Of a stretch of 64,000 nucleotides of DNA, positions 37,643 to 49,400 are shown in pieces. The position numbers and the translations under genes are program-made. Every line of letters begins with the position of its first letter. Position 1 is the stretch's first letter. The notes beneath the pieces were generated by a model. That model was not told the origin of the DNA, searched no databases, and saw nothing but the letters and a program-made list of their open reading frames with translations. This DNA is from Impatiens glandulifera (lineage: Eukaryota; Streptophyta; Magnoliopsida; Ericales; Balsaminaceae), in assembly GCF_907164915.1 (NCBI RefSeq), contig NC_061862.1, positions 38,139,758-38,203,757 on the forward strand, written 5' to 3'.

Positions 37643-38815
37643 TAAGGTTAAGTTTAACATGTTTTTTCACGTTTTTGATATTTTGAACACGTTTTTTTAT
37701 ACGTTTAACACAGTTTTAATGTATTAATATGTTTTTGACACGTTTAACACATTTTTGATATGTTTAATACGTTTTTTACACGTTAAACATGATTTTAACA
37801 CGATTTTCACACGTTTAACATGTTTTCACGTTTTGGCACGTTGAACATGTTTTTGATATATTTTTGACACGTTTAACATGATTTTCATGTTTAACACGTT
37901 TTTTTAATATTTTTGGCACGTTTAACACATTTTTGGCACGTTTAACATATTTTTGACACATTTAACACGTTTTTTCATGTTTTTGACACATTTAACACAT
38001 TTTGACACGCTTAACACATTTTGGTACGTTTTTCATGTTTTGGCACGTTTAACACGTGTTAAACGTGCCATAAACGTGAAAATGTATTAAATTTTCCAAA
38101 ACGTGTTTAATGTGCTAAAAATATGTTAAACATGCCAAATATGTGTTGAACTTGTCAAAACGTGTTAAACGTGCCAAAAATGTGCTAAACATGTTAAAAA
38201 CGTATTAAACGTGCCAAAAATGTGGAAAACATGTTAAACTTAACAAAAACGTTATAAACGAGCCAAAAACGTGAAGACATGTTAAACATGTGAAAAACGT
38301 GTTAAATGTGTTAAAGTGTCAAAAAAATGTGTTAAACGTGCAAAAAAAACGTGCCAAAAATGTGAAAAATCTGTTAAACGTGAAAAATGTGTTAAATATG
38401 TCAAAAATGTTTAATGTGCTAAAAATATGTTAAACATGCCAAAAATGTGTTAAACTTGCCAAAACGTGTCAAATATGTTAAAAACGTGTTAAACGTGCTA
38501 AAAATGTGTAAGATGTGTGAAAAACGTGTTAAACGTGCCAAAAACGTGAAAAACGTGTCAAAACCTGAAAAACGTGTTAAAATTGTCAAAATATATTAAA
38601 AATGTCAAAAATATGTTAAACTTGTTAAAAACGTGAAAACATGTTAAACGCGTGCAAATGTGTTTTAAGTGTGAAAACGTGTTAAACATGTCAAAAACGT
38701 GTTTAAACGTGCAAAAAAATATAAAAAACGCGTTAAACGTGTAAAAAACGTGTTGAACGTGTTAATCATGTTAAAAACGTGTTAAACGTGAAAAAAAATG
38801 TGAAAATATTTTTAA
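37643..38815. repeat. Second AACACG/CGTGTT foldback array
   Basis: Forward words (TTTAACACG, TTTTTGACACG, GGCACG) fill 37643-38055 and their reverse complement fills 38056-38815, the same vocabulary and polarity switch as 14648-15640. The centre is a 30-bp perfect palindrome at 38041-38070 containing CACGTG. Unlike the first array, the TAGGGGTGA termini and ACCCAACCC blocks are not found. Non-coding. Confidence 0.8.
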
Positions 38816-38818
38816 AAA

Positions 38819-38941
38819 GTTAACATTTTGAACCGATATTTTAATTTTGAATTTTGGAAGTTAAAATGTAGAACCGATATTTTTATTTTTAATATATTAA
38901 GTTAACATGTTAAACTGATATATTTTCAATGAAAATCAAAA
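38819..38941. repeat. Three 41-bp tandem units
   Basis: Units at 38819, 38860 and 38901, each GTTAA(A/C)AT…(A)ACCGATATTTT-like, directly abutting the foldback array. Confidence 0.75.
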
Positions 38942-39820
38942 CATAATTTTTTTTTAAATCTCAATTAAATTTGTCAAACTAATATTTTAATAAGATAAAT
39001 AATATATATTAAAATTATTTCTATTATATTCTATTTTACAAACATAAAAATTAAGATTAATTACAATTCTATAATTTTCTCGAACATAGGAATTGGGATT
39101 GAATTACAATTCTATACCTTTCCTAAACATAATAATTGAATTGTATTTAAATGTCAATTCTCATGGAATTGGAATTGGAATTGGAATTGGGATTGCAATG
39201 CCAATTTCAATTTCAATTTCAATTCCACCAATCCAAACATACCTTAAAAGAAAAAAAATAACGTTAATAGTTGGATTAATTAAATTTGACTAATATTTTT
39301 GGTTGTTAAAAAGATTGATACAAGTAATAATATTTTTTCATTACATTAAATTGCTTTTATTTTTCATTTTTTTTTGTTTAAAAAAGACATCAAAGTACCT
39401 TTTTTTTCCTAGAAATTGATTTTGTAAAAGAAAAATCATTAAAAATGTAATAATTAATAGATTTATCTTTTTCTTAGAGTATATTTAAATATATATAATT
39501 TTATTTTAAATTAAAGTAAACAAAAAATAATAATAAAAATACAAAATCACCTAGAAACAATTAATAGACCATTTTTTATATGGTAAACAAAGTGGACAAA
39601 TTTGTATAATGTTTTATGATACTATCTTAATTCAAAAAAAAACTAAATATGTTGTGTTTTACTATAGTAATTATTTTTTTCTAAAAGTAAATATGAATAG
39701 AGATTAATTATTTTTAAAGCAAATTATGATACTTTAATTGGAATCCTCTTCTAAAAATAAATTATTTTAATTATGGTACCTAACAGAAAATTTAATAATC
39801 AAGAAATGAATAATAATATT
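38942..39820. other. AT-rich region with a simple-sequence hairpin
   Basis: 39165-39236 contains GGAATT repeats followed by their complement (CAATTT/CAATTCC), a potential hairpin with a short loop around GATTGCAATGC. Right flank CCAATCCAAACATACCTT is typical of small TIR elements but no partner is defined. Otherwise non-coding. Confidence 0.5.
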
Positions 39821-41171
39821 TAGGGCCGACAGTTTTGGACACGACACAAAATTACGACCCGGACCGAACATGAAAATATCAGGTTAGAGTCATGTATTTT
39901 TTTTGTTCAGATCAAAATTAAGACTTGTTTAACCTGATTAATAAATATGTCAAAATCGAGTCGATCTGACATGACCCAAAATAGACCCGATAACCCGTTT
40001 ACAAGTTTCTTTTGTTGAGTTTTGTGTTATTCGTTCTTATTCACTCACTCATTTTCTTTAGTAAATTTTTTTATAAGTGAATTTGTGATTTAACTTCATC
40101 TTTATTTTGTATTGATGTCATTTTAATTTGAAATAGAGAGATATGAATTAATTATATCGAGTTTTGTTCGAGATGAGTTATATAAAATTGGGTCAAACGA
40201 GTCATGTTCAGGTCAAACATAAATAAATAGGTCAGGTTCAGGTTAGAGATTTTTGACCCGAATTATTAAACAAGTCAAGTTTATGTTATAATCGTTGAAC
40301 CCGTTAACCTGCTAACCCAAACCCGTCAACCTAAAATTTACCTAAATTGTCATCCAAATTGGGTCAGCCTAATATGACCCAAAATAGACCCGATAACCCG
40401 TTTACAAGTTTCTTTTGTTGAGTTTTGTGTTATTCGTTCTTATTCACTCACTCATTTTCTTTAGTAAATTTTTTTATAAGTGAATTTATGATTTAACTTC
40501 ATCTTTATTTTGTATTGATGTCATTTTAATTTGAAATAGAGAGATATGAATTAATTATATCGGGTTTGGTTCGAGTTGAGTTATGTAAAATTGGGTCAAA
40601 CGAGTCATGTTCAGATCAAACATAAATAAATAGGTCAGGTTCAGGTTAGAGATTTTTGACCCGAATTATTAAACAAGTCAAGTTTAGGTTATAATCGTTG
40701 AACCCGTTAACCTGCTAACCCAAACCCGTCAACCTAAAATTTACCTAAATTGTCATCCAAATTGGGTCAGCCTAACATGACCCAAAATAGACCCGATAAT
40801 CCGTTTACAAGTTTCTTTTGTTGAGTTTTGTGTTATTTGTTCTTATTCACTCACTCATTTTTTTTGTAATTTTTTTTATAAGTGAATTTGTGATTTAACT
40901 TCATTTTTATTTTGTATTGATCACATTTTAATTTGAAATAGAGAGATGTGAATTAATTATATTGGGTTTGGTTCGAGTTGAGTTATGTAAAATTGGGTTA
41001 AACGAGTCAGGTTCAGGACAAACACAAATAAATAGGTCAGGTTCAGGTTAGAGATTTTTGATCGGATTTATTAAACAAGTCAAGTTTAGGTTATAATCGT
41101 TGAACCCGTTAATCTTTTAACCCGAACCCGCCAACCTGAAATTTACCTAAATTATCACCTCTAATAATATC
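39813..41171. mobile_element. Non-autonomous hAT element with internal triplication
   Basis: Flanks ATAATATT (39813-39820) and ATAATATC (41164-41171) match at 7 of 8 positions. The element (39821-41163, 1343 bp) starts TAGGGCCGACAGTTTTGGAC and ends, inverted, TAGAGGTGATAATTTAGGTA, both hAT-like. Almost all of the interior is three tandem copies of a 403-bp unit starting at 39971, 40374 and 40777. The units are rich in ACCCG and GGGTCA words, and copies 1 and 2 are nearly identical. No protein is encoded. Confidence 0.82.
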
Positions 41172-42299
41172 AATTCATTCATCAAACAATAAAAGAAAAA
41201 TAGTCAAATATTAGACAAAACAATATTCCTTACTACTCCTATAAGTCATGAATAAAAAATTAAATAAAAAATTATTAATTTCATTTTTGTTCATATTAAA
41301 TTAAATAAGAAATAAAATCTTCACAAAAATATTACAGTAGAACAAAATTCATAATTAAGTTACTAAAATTTTTTGAAAAATTCAAAAATGAAAATTTGAG
41401 TACTAAGAGAAATAAAAAAAGAAAAAAAATGATGAAATGAAAGAAAGAGAAACTAATATAAAAATAATAAAAAATTTAAGAATGAGATAAATTTAAATAG
41501 TTTAATTAATGAAAAAGAAGGAGAGAGAAACTATATTAATATTTAATAAATAAATATATAAAGTAAAAAGTAAAAATTAACTATGTTTACCTAAGTTAAA
41601 TGAGCATATTTTTTATAGTACGCATATTTAAATGATTTTTTTTATTAGTATATACGTCTAAGTAAGTTGTACAAGTATATATGTCTAAAAAGTATATATA
41701 TATATGTCTATGTGAGTTTTTTCCTTTAAAAAATGGACTACACAAAATTAAGAAGAAGTTCTAATTTAAAAAGAAAAAATATTGACAATATACCATTTGA
41801 GTATAAAAAACTTTAGATATAAGAAAATTTATATATAATTCAAATATAAAGATAAAGAATAAGAAACATAGATATAAAAGGTAAAACTTACATAAACTTG
41901 CACACGATTAAAGAAGATGAACATTGAAATCTCGAAACTCGTCTTCTTGGTAGACGTCAAAAATTATGATGGACAAGCTATGTTTAGAATTGTGAAAGAC
42001 AGAACTATTTATAAACGCGTTTCTTGGGATAAAAAATTACATTTTGTTTAAATCCTTCAAGTTTCAATGTAACTTAAAACCCACGATTTGTGGTTTGGTG
42101 AAACTATGGCCCAAACTTTGACAATTTATTAATGTAGCGAAATCTTGAAAAATGAGTCAAACAAACCCTAATTAAAAAGAAATATTTTATTTTTATTAAA
42201 AATATTATTTTTATTTTTCTATTTTTTTTTATTTATAAAAATCAAACAAGACATAAAAGTGTAAAAATAAAGAAATAAAACAAAAAAACAAATAAGGAT
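41172..42299. other. AT-rich non-coding region
   Basis: No gene recognised. Purine-rich stretch at 41390-41530, short (TA)n at 41693-41706, and the dispersed repeat at 42055-42135 shared with 31008-31090. Confidence 0.5.
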
Positions 42300-42344
42300 T
42301 TAGGCATGTGTGGATCGGGTCTTGGGTCGGCATATGGGTTGGTC

Positions 42345-42660
42345 TCGGTCGAAAACTAGGCTAAAAGCCTAACCTCTCGGTAACGGAACGATAACCAACA
42401 TCCTTCGGTCGAAGGAAAAAAATCCTCTTAATCGGGTAGGGAGTTCCATTGGTCGGACGGCTAGGGAATTCTCGGTCGTGCACCTTGATGAATTCTTAGT
42501 CGGACTCTTGGTCGAAAAACAAGCTTGAGTTTTTTTTTCGGTCGCAAGCAAAGCGACCTCGTTACCTCAGACAAAAACTAGGTTACCAGTTTTCTAGTGA
42601 CGTTCCTCGATCACGGGTGACCTTAGTCGTCTTCAACCTCTAGTCGACCAAGTTTTTTTT
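42345..42660. repeat. Cluster of GGTCG/AGTCG motifs, copy D
   Basis: Same cluster as 9172-9480, with CTCGGTCG at several places and comparable spacing. Confidence 0.55.
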
Positions 42661-43064
42661 GTCAAATTAATTTTTAGCTTTCTTTGTTCCCGACCTCTAA
42701 CTTAAGATCTAACTAGATACAAATGTTTCTCATCACATTGAGAACTTACCATTATAGCCACATGAGTCATCATTCAATGGGGAAGAGCCTCAATAAAGGC
42801 TTATCAGAAAAACCCGAAGGTTGGCCGAAAAAATGTGATTACTTAAAATCAAATTAAAATTGATTTGGCTTGACCCTATAGAAACTTGTTACACAAATCT
42901 TATTCTTTGAACAAAAATCCTATAGTTATTAACATTTTTTTTTAATTTTGAGGACATGCATCAAACTAGTGGAAATGGTGTAGGATTGGTCATACACAAT
43001 TTTATAACATGTTACGATACTTTTGAGTTTGACATTCTTGAGCAAAAGCTCAGGAACAACAAGC

Positions 43065-43148
43065 GAATGTCATGTTCAATGCCTCATAATGTAATGTTTA
43101 GTGCCTCATAAGGCTACGTTTAGTGCCTTATAAGGCCATGTTCACCTA
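43065..43148. repeat. Short tandem array, copy D
   Basis: Counterpart of 9929-10004, three units around GCCTCATAAGG/GCCTTATAAGG. Confidence 0.65.
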
Positions 43149-43175
43149 TACAATTGTGAAATCTCTATACATTTG

Positions 43176-45584
43176 TGTAGACACTCATTTTTTACCCCTC
43201 AATTTTATAGTTTATGCTTTTAATAAATCCGGGACTATACAAGTTTCACGAATTCATTCACGGGCTTATTGCACGATTTATTTTAAAGACGATTATTTTT
43301 AGAACAATTGAGTTTCGAAAATAATTGATTTTGGATTCTTAATAAGTTAAGTAGTAATTTGTCTATGTTACAACACTTAGGGAAGTTATTATACTTAGAA
43401 TATTTAGGGTTTTATTTAATTAATTACCTTGATTATTTAAAATATATATTTTAGAAAATATGTATTAACGATTTTTATAAAAGTTTGTTAGATTAGTTGT
43501 TAGATTAGTTTGTTAGATAGGTTTTGCAATTTAATTATTTGACTTAATTAGTTAGCATTTTATTATAATTAGAATTGTTCCTTAGAAATAGGAATAATTA
43601 ATAATAATAAAATTGTTTCTATACTTGTTTGTTTTAAATTTTTTTCTTTTGTAGGATAAAGGGAAATGGGTCAATCCATGATCCACATGCAAGATCAGGA
43701 CCAAATTTGTGAATAGGGCCAAAAAGATCCAAATCAAAGGCAAGTCAACCCAAAGTAAGGCCAAGGAAATGATCCAATTGATAGATCTGACCGATGACCC
43801 GACTAATGGACCAACCCATGCCCAAGATCCGGCCCATGAAATCAAATGCTAAAAATGAATTATGTGAAGACGGCGGTCACCTTCTTGATGGTGACAGCCA
43901 CAAATCTTGAAATCTCGATTCTATCATGTGCGGTCAAAGAAAAAAAGAGAAGATTCAAAAAAAAGGAAGAAGTTGCAAGAAAGAAAGTTTCAACTGTATG
44001 TGGAAGAAAAGATTGAAGGCTTGGTATTTTTTTTATTAAAAACTAAAATGACCAAGTATTATATCATTATTATTAAAAGCTTAAATCCTACTTTTGACAT
44101 TTGGTGACATGTCAAGTGGAGATTGATCAATTTTTTTAAATATTTGTATATGTTTAAAAGAGAAACCTCATTCCAACAAAGTGTGTTAAATGGGCATTTG
44201 GGCCCTAGGGTTTCATAGCTTTGCCTATAAATACCCCTCTTAACACCCTAGCAAAAAGGGGTTCCTCTCTCTCTCTCTTTTCACATTTCACGTGACCTTC
44301 TTCTTTTCAAAACCCCACATTTTAATATTCAAGTGCAAGGCCCTAGGGTTTCATAATTTTGCCTATAAATACCCCTCTTAACACCCTAGCAAAAAGGGGT
44401 TCCTCTCTCTCTCTTTTCACATTTCACGTGACCTTCTTCTTCTTTTCAAAACCCCACTTTTTAATATTCAAGTGCCTTTAGGCTGCCCCTTTGAAATAAA
44501 AAAGTTCATCCAATTGAGTCAAGAAAGCTTTTTGTCTTCATATAATAAGATTGCTTTTGGTTTTTCTATTATATAATATGATTGTATGTATGATTATTAG
44601 CTAATTAGGGTCTTTAACTTTATGTATGATTTATGTAAACATTAATAACATATTTAACATGTAAATAAAATAAAATATAATTAAAAAAACATAAAGTTTA
44701 ATGTAAATAAGGTGTTAAAAAAAAAAAAACTAAAACTGTTTTCTTTTTACAGTTTAATTATTATTATTATAATATTATTATTATTATTTGAATAATTAGA
44801 TCTAAGATTTTGAATTATATATTAATAAACTTTTATAAAACTTTAAGGGTCATTTGAATTTGAAGAATCCTAAGTAAAAAAACTGTTTTCTTTGTACAAT
44901 TTTTATTATTATTATTATATTATTATTATTTGAATAATTAGATCTAAGATGTTGAATTATATATTAGTAAACTTTTATAAAACTTTAAGGACCATTTGAA
45001 TTTGAAGAACCCTAAGTAAAAAATAAAAAATAAAATAAAAAACAATTTGTTTTCTTTGTACAATTTTATTTGCTTTAGTTTTCTTTTGTCTTTCTTTATT
45101 TTTTTTATATTTTTTTTATCTTTTTTATCTTATGCAAACTCTTTAAATGTTTAAAATGGAAAATTTCTAAAATGTAAAGTGTAAGAAATTTTAAAAAATG
45201 CCAAAATTAATTAGTAGAGACCTTAGGGGCGTTGTGGGACATAGCGTATAAAAAACCCTTTCACATACGTAACCAAACGCCGAACTCACATATCTTAATT
45301 TCCTAATTTTTGAAATTAGGTGGCGACTCTCTAGTCGTGAGGTTAATTAATATTGAAAAAAGTTAAAAAGGCCTATGACATACTTCCCATTAAAAAACTT
45401 TCAATCTCTCGCAGATTCGACGGGAATGTAAGATATGTAGTTGTCTACAAAGCCTTATTTTTAAAACTTCAACTTTTCAAACATTAAAATTAATTCCCCT
45501 CACATTTTCAAATTTTTTTTTTTTAAAGAGTGTCCCAGAATTTTCAAACTAGTCGATCAATTTTATTTTTTAAAATTGATCACA
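43176..45584 (+). mobile_element. Solo LTR of a long-LTR gypsy element
   Basis: The 2409-bp insertion begins TGTAGACACTC, ends TTGATCACA and is flanked by ATTTG at 43171-43175 and 45585-45589: TG/CA ends with a 5-bp target duplication. Copy C shows the uninterrupted site near 10033. There is no coding sequence, primer site or second LTR. The long LTR, the CCTATAAATACC core promoter and the GGTGGCGACTC segment near 45320 resemble LTRs of the Tat/Ogre group; that clade call is from memory of the family and not tested. A solo LTR arises by recombination between two LTRs of a full element. A 142-bp tandem repeat at 44791-45060 adds to its length. Confidence 0.82.
44202..44475 (+). promoter_or_regulatory. 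Duplicated core promoter in solo LTR
   Basis: Two tandem 138-bp units, each with GCCCTAGGGTTTCATA, a TATAAATA box (44226-44233 and 44364-44371), a TCTCTC pyrimidine stretch and CACGTGACC. The TATA box followed by a pyrimidine-rich leader is typical of LTR transcription starts. Confidence 0.7.
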
Positions 45585-45639
45585 ATTTGTGTCAAATGTT
45601 CATCTATACAATTGTGTCAAATTTCTACACATTTCTTCA

Positions 45640-46650
45640 TGTTTTGAGCTCATTGTATAAGTCACTAAATTTTTTAGGCAATGAGATGCTATAAGTGTTA
45701 GCACTGACTTCAAGATCACTACACTATATTTTATCCTAAGCGTCTCAATTATTCCACTGGCCTTAAAAAAAAACATGTATCAACATGTTAGTATTGAGAA
45801 TTCCCAAACAATCAAAATATTAAAACTGTATGACTTACATTTTATTTTGTAAGATCACAATTTTATTATGTTTCATCTCCTGCATAGGTTTTCACGTGCC
45901 TCATATAGTAGATTCCACAGTCTGTTTTATTCTTTAGTGTTTGCCATGAAAATTTTAAAATTCGGATCAAGAATTGAGTTATTAAAGAGGCGCTTGGTGA
46001 GTTAATACCTTTAAGGAAATCCACAAACGCGAGCTGTTATTTTACCAAGGCAAGAAAAATATAAACATGAAAGAAGATTATTTGGTAATGGAACGTTCCA
46101 ATTTTTTTGAGAAGTTTAACGTATTACCAAGGCCGAAGCAATCAAATATTTATCCTCCCATTTTGTTGTTTAGCAATGGAAGTTTTATAATTATTTGGAT
46201 TTGTTTGAATGTCAAGCTTATGCAGAAAATATAAAATATCCACTTTGTATAATAGGGATGAAGATTTGCAAAGTCCCGTATTAGGATGTCATATGGCTAA
46301 GTAGCTGAAAAATAAAATATTAGAAAGGTTATTTAAAACACCAATAGTCTTTAAGTCATCAAATGATATATTAAATACTTGCATCTCTTTTTAATTGTGT
46401 CTTCAAAAAGAGTAGGCATAATATGTACAAAACATATTGAGTTAAGAGCTGGATATGGGACATTGTAGAGAAGAAAAAATTGTGAATTCTATGTCTGGAT
46501 TGTCTAATATTCCTCAAATCTAGAGTATAGGCCTAGACATAAACTATTTTACAGTCTAGATAAGTTTTATTTTTTATGGTTCATATATTTTCTTTGGTCA
46601 GGGTGGTGTGCTCACATTGGAATAAAATTTCGTTGAAAAGAAATTTAAGA
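45640..46650 (-). pseudogene. Ulp1-like (C48) cysteine peptidase domain, copy D
   Basis: Counterpart of 10083-11140. The catalytic-cysteine block reads KNKTDCGIYYMRHVKTY at about 45890-45930. The last exon (ASGIIETLRIKYSVVILKS) lies at about 45640-45763, with a frame break, after the same intron. The domain entry around 46570-46640 (near TTLT) is degraded and about 50 bp present in copy C near 10900-10950 is missing. Not expected to be active. Sequence similarity to copy C is roughly nine in ten bases by eye. Confidence 0.72.
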
Positions 46651-46708
46651 AGACACATCCTAATAAGAGTTAAGAAAACATTATAATGAATATGAAGAGT
46701 TATAAATG

Positions 46709-46918
46709 TTACCTTAATTCAAAATCATTTGTAAATATTAAGTCCACAAACCGTTTTTCTTTGAGACTTAATTTGGCTTTTTCGAAGTGTTTGGTATATT
46801 TTTTAAAATGTGTTGTCAAGTATGAAGTGCTAAGAGCCATTAATAGAGTTTGATTCTTCCTATTAGGGTGTTGTCTGATATGAACTTTTTCGAGTTCCTC
46901 TACGTTCTTTTCTTTCAA
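46709..46918 (-). pseudogene. Linker of the Ulp1-type protein, copy D
   Basis: Open frame reading KEKNVEELEKVHIRQHPNRK, LSTSYLTTHFKKYTKHFEKA and KLSLKEKRFVDLIFTNDFEL, preceded in frame by KLVCKIL. It is conserved in copy C at about 11260-11460 with stops. It links the 20-residue repeats to the peptidase domain. No named domain recognised. Confidence 0.5.
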
Positions 46919-46939
46919 AATCTTACATACTAATTTCAG

Positions 46940-47262
46940 AGGTGTTTCTACTCGAACCTCAACGAATGGACAAACTTGTCCACCATCTGCGGGTGGTGTT
47001 TCTACTCCAACTTCTACGGATGGAGATAATTGTCCACCATCTACGGGTGATGTTTCTAGTCGAACCTCTATGGATCAAGAGACTTGTCCACCATATGCAG
47101 GTGGTGTTTCTACTCGAAACTCTACAAATTGAGAGACTTCTCAACCATCTGCGAGTGATGTTTTTACTTGAACCTCTGTTGATTGAGAGACTTGTCCACC
47201 ATCTACATGTGGTATTTTCACTACAACCTCTGCATTTGGAGAGACTTGTCCAATCAATGTCT
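46940..47262 (-). pseudogene. 20-residue repeat domain of the Ulp1-type protein, copy D
   Basis: Five to six 60-bp units homologous to 11463-11760. The minus frame shows VEVRVETPL and GGQVS-type words with several stops, so the copy is broken. Confidence 0.6.
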
Positions 47263-47415
47263 TTGTGAGGAATTTGAAGAGGCCATCATTCATGTATTCA
47301 TTTGTGTTGATGATCTCGTATAAGACATGGATTCCGATTTCAAATATTTAAGCTACATTGATTTTCTATTATTGTGTTGATGCTTCTATATCTTCCAACT
47401 CTCGTGTGGCATCTG

Positions 47416-47682
47416 TCATCTTCTGTGCAATTTCAACAATAATAATGAATGTAGTTGTAACCCTAAAGGAGGTGAATATCTACGTGATCTCCTCTTTCTC
47501 AGGCCCCGCTCCCCTTGATCCTCCACCTCTTGCTCCATCTCCATCTGAGGCTCTACTAGATCCTCCACCATCTCAGGCTCATCCACTACCATCTGTTGGG
47601 TTCTTGGAAGTGGAAGACATCCAACATATCTTCCAAATTCTAATTCTCCTCCTCTCACTTCCATTTTTATCTTATTTTTCAT
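47416..47682 (-). CDS. Acidic N-terminal segment, copy D (hypothetical)
   Basis: Open frame of 88 codons with an acidic stretch (MVVDEPEMVEDLVEPQMEME, then QEVEDQGERG) followed by a basic tail. The alternative minus frame reads MSSTSKNPTDGSG with stops. Copy C has only broken versions. It may be an N-terminal exon of the Ulp1-type protein or a chance frame; no homology known to me. Confidence 0.35.
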   Translation of the reverse strand: MKNKIKMEVRGGELEFGRYVGCLPLPRTQQMVVDEPEMVEDLVEPQMEMEQEVEDQGERGLRKRRSRRYSPPLGLQLHSLLLLKLHRR

Positions 47683-48389
47683 CTTACTATCATTCGAGCA
47701 TTACAATATTGAAAATCGTCGGTCATAAGGTAGTTGTACTCTACAGTCCATGAGCCTATCCAAGTAGCACAACTAAAAACATATATATTCAATATGTTAG
47801 AACAATTACATTTAAATAACCACCAAAATAAAGTACTGATATTTGACAAAGATTAATAACAGTAGAAATGTTTGCGGTCCATGGAAATGAGTAATTTTAT
47901 TTCTTTGACACTTGTCGCAGAAATCAACCAATCCTTTAATGGTACACTTGGTGATTTCGATCTCCTTTAGGGATGTTTAGTACGCACTGAACATCTTCTT
48001 CATTCTCTAGGATGAGCGCACACCTCCTATAGTTGAATGACCTAATGACATGTCAAGAGAATTTTACGGGGCATTTTGAGATGCCGAGTGACAAAAATAC
48101 TTCCAAGCCTACGACCTTCACGACCTCTCTTTGTTCGTCTGATAATTGTTAAACAAGATTGTAAATGCACATTAACGAGATTCTCATCATATATATGTTT
48201 TTACTAAATTTTTCTTTTTTTTAGGGGGAGAGTTGCACACCCTTCATAATCAAGACCTGTTGTGACTAGTAGTTCTAGTGCTGTCGAGGGCCCATGACTC
48301 CTTTGATATACTCTACAAAAAAATAGATAAATGAACCACGCTTAAAAAATCAGATACAAAAGTGTTGAAAATTTAAGTTTGTGTCAACA

Positions 48390-49020
48390 TAAAAAAGTGC
48401 CGAACATGGCCCTATTCAATGCCGAACATGACCTTGTTCAGCGCTGAGCATAACCTTAAAAGGCACTGAACATGGAATGCAAAACTGATAAATAAAAGTG
48501 TTTTTTTAACATAAAAAGTGTCGAACCTGCCCTTTTTCAGCACTGAACATTGAATGTAGAACTGAAAACTTCAAGTTTCTTTCGACATAAAAAGTATCGA
48601 ACATGGCATTGTTCAGCGTTGAACATGGCATTGTTCAGCGTTGAACATGCAATGCACAACTGAAAAATTCAAAAAATTTCAACATAAAAAAGTGTGGAAC
48701 ACGACCTTATAAGGCGCTGAACATGGAATGCAAGACAGGAAAATAAGTGTTTTTTCAAAATAAACAAAGTGTCGAATACGACAATGTTTAACATATCCCT
48801 TTTCGGCGCTAAATATGTAATGCAAAACTGAAAAATAAGTTTCTTTCAAAATAAACAAAGTAACGAACAATGCCATGTTCAGCATGGTCCTGTGAGATGC
48901 TAAACATGGAGTGCATAACTTAAAAATAAGGTTTTTTTCAAAATAAAAAAGAGTCGAACATGGAATGCATAACTTAAAAATAAGTGTTTTTTCAAAATAA
49001 ACAAAGTGTCAAACAAGGCT
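48390..49020. repeat. Diverged tandem array with TTCAGCGCTGAA-like palindromes
   Basis: Six or more irregular units of 80-110 bp containing GCCGAACATGGCC, TTCAGCGCTGA (48437-48447 and variants near 48537, 48614, 48636, 48708 and 48797), GGAATGCAAAACTGAAAAAT and TTTTTTCAAAATAAACAAAG. It uses the inverted form of the words at 43065-43148. Missing from copy C, which ends at 13085. Confidence 0.75.
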
Positions 49021-49030
49021 ATCCTGGAGC

Positions 49031-49400
49031 CGTTGATAGTCATGACATTTTGAAACTAAAAAACCAACAAATCAGTCTCAACAACTATTCCAAAGTTGGA
49101 AATTAAATTAATTGGAATTTCTATTACTCTTCTTTATGCTTCTAATTATATGATGAGATGTAATAATTAAAAACAAGTCATTTAGTGAACAATAAAATTT
49201 GGTCCATCTCTTTTTTTAAAAAAAATATTTAAATAGGATTATTTATTTCAACTTGATTAACTATATATATATATGATAAAGTCAATATTCATGTTAATTC
49301 ATCTTTCTAACCAAATGAAGTTAGTCTAGGTTTGCAACCTCTTGCAGAGATCCAAAGCTTTTAATGTTTATAAAAATATTGCTGAAAGTAAGAACTGTGC
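49031..49400. other. Non-coding spacer
   Basis: No gene. 49262-49300 ((TA)n then ATGATAAAGTCAATAT) repeats the flank of the (TA)n tract at 26850-26880. Confidence 0.45.

Larger units (their letters stand above)
42300..49030 (-). mobile_element. Ulp1-bearing DNA-transposon-like repeat, copy D
   Basis: Homologous to copy C (9128-13085) on both sides of an inserted solo LTR at 43176-45584. It extends beyond the C homology with a tandem array at 48390-49020. It has the same gene order on the minus strand: acidic N-terminal segment, 20-residue repeats, linker, Ulp1 peptidase. No terminal inverted repeats identified. The left end is set where homology to C begins, the right end where the array ends; both are estimates. 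Confidence 0.65.

Noticed and set aside
39093..39293. Open frame with alternating GI and IS residues
   Set aside because: Entirely a translation of the GGAATT and CAATTT simple repeats.
43907..44107. Lysine-rich open frame inside the solo LTR
   Set aside because: Short and A-rich, ahead of the LTR promoter; no homology recognised.
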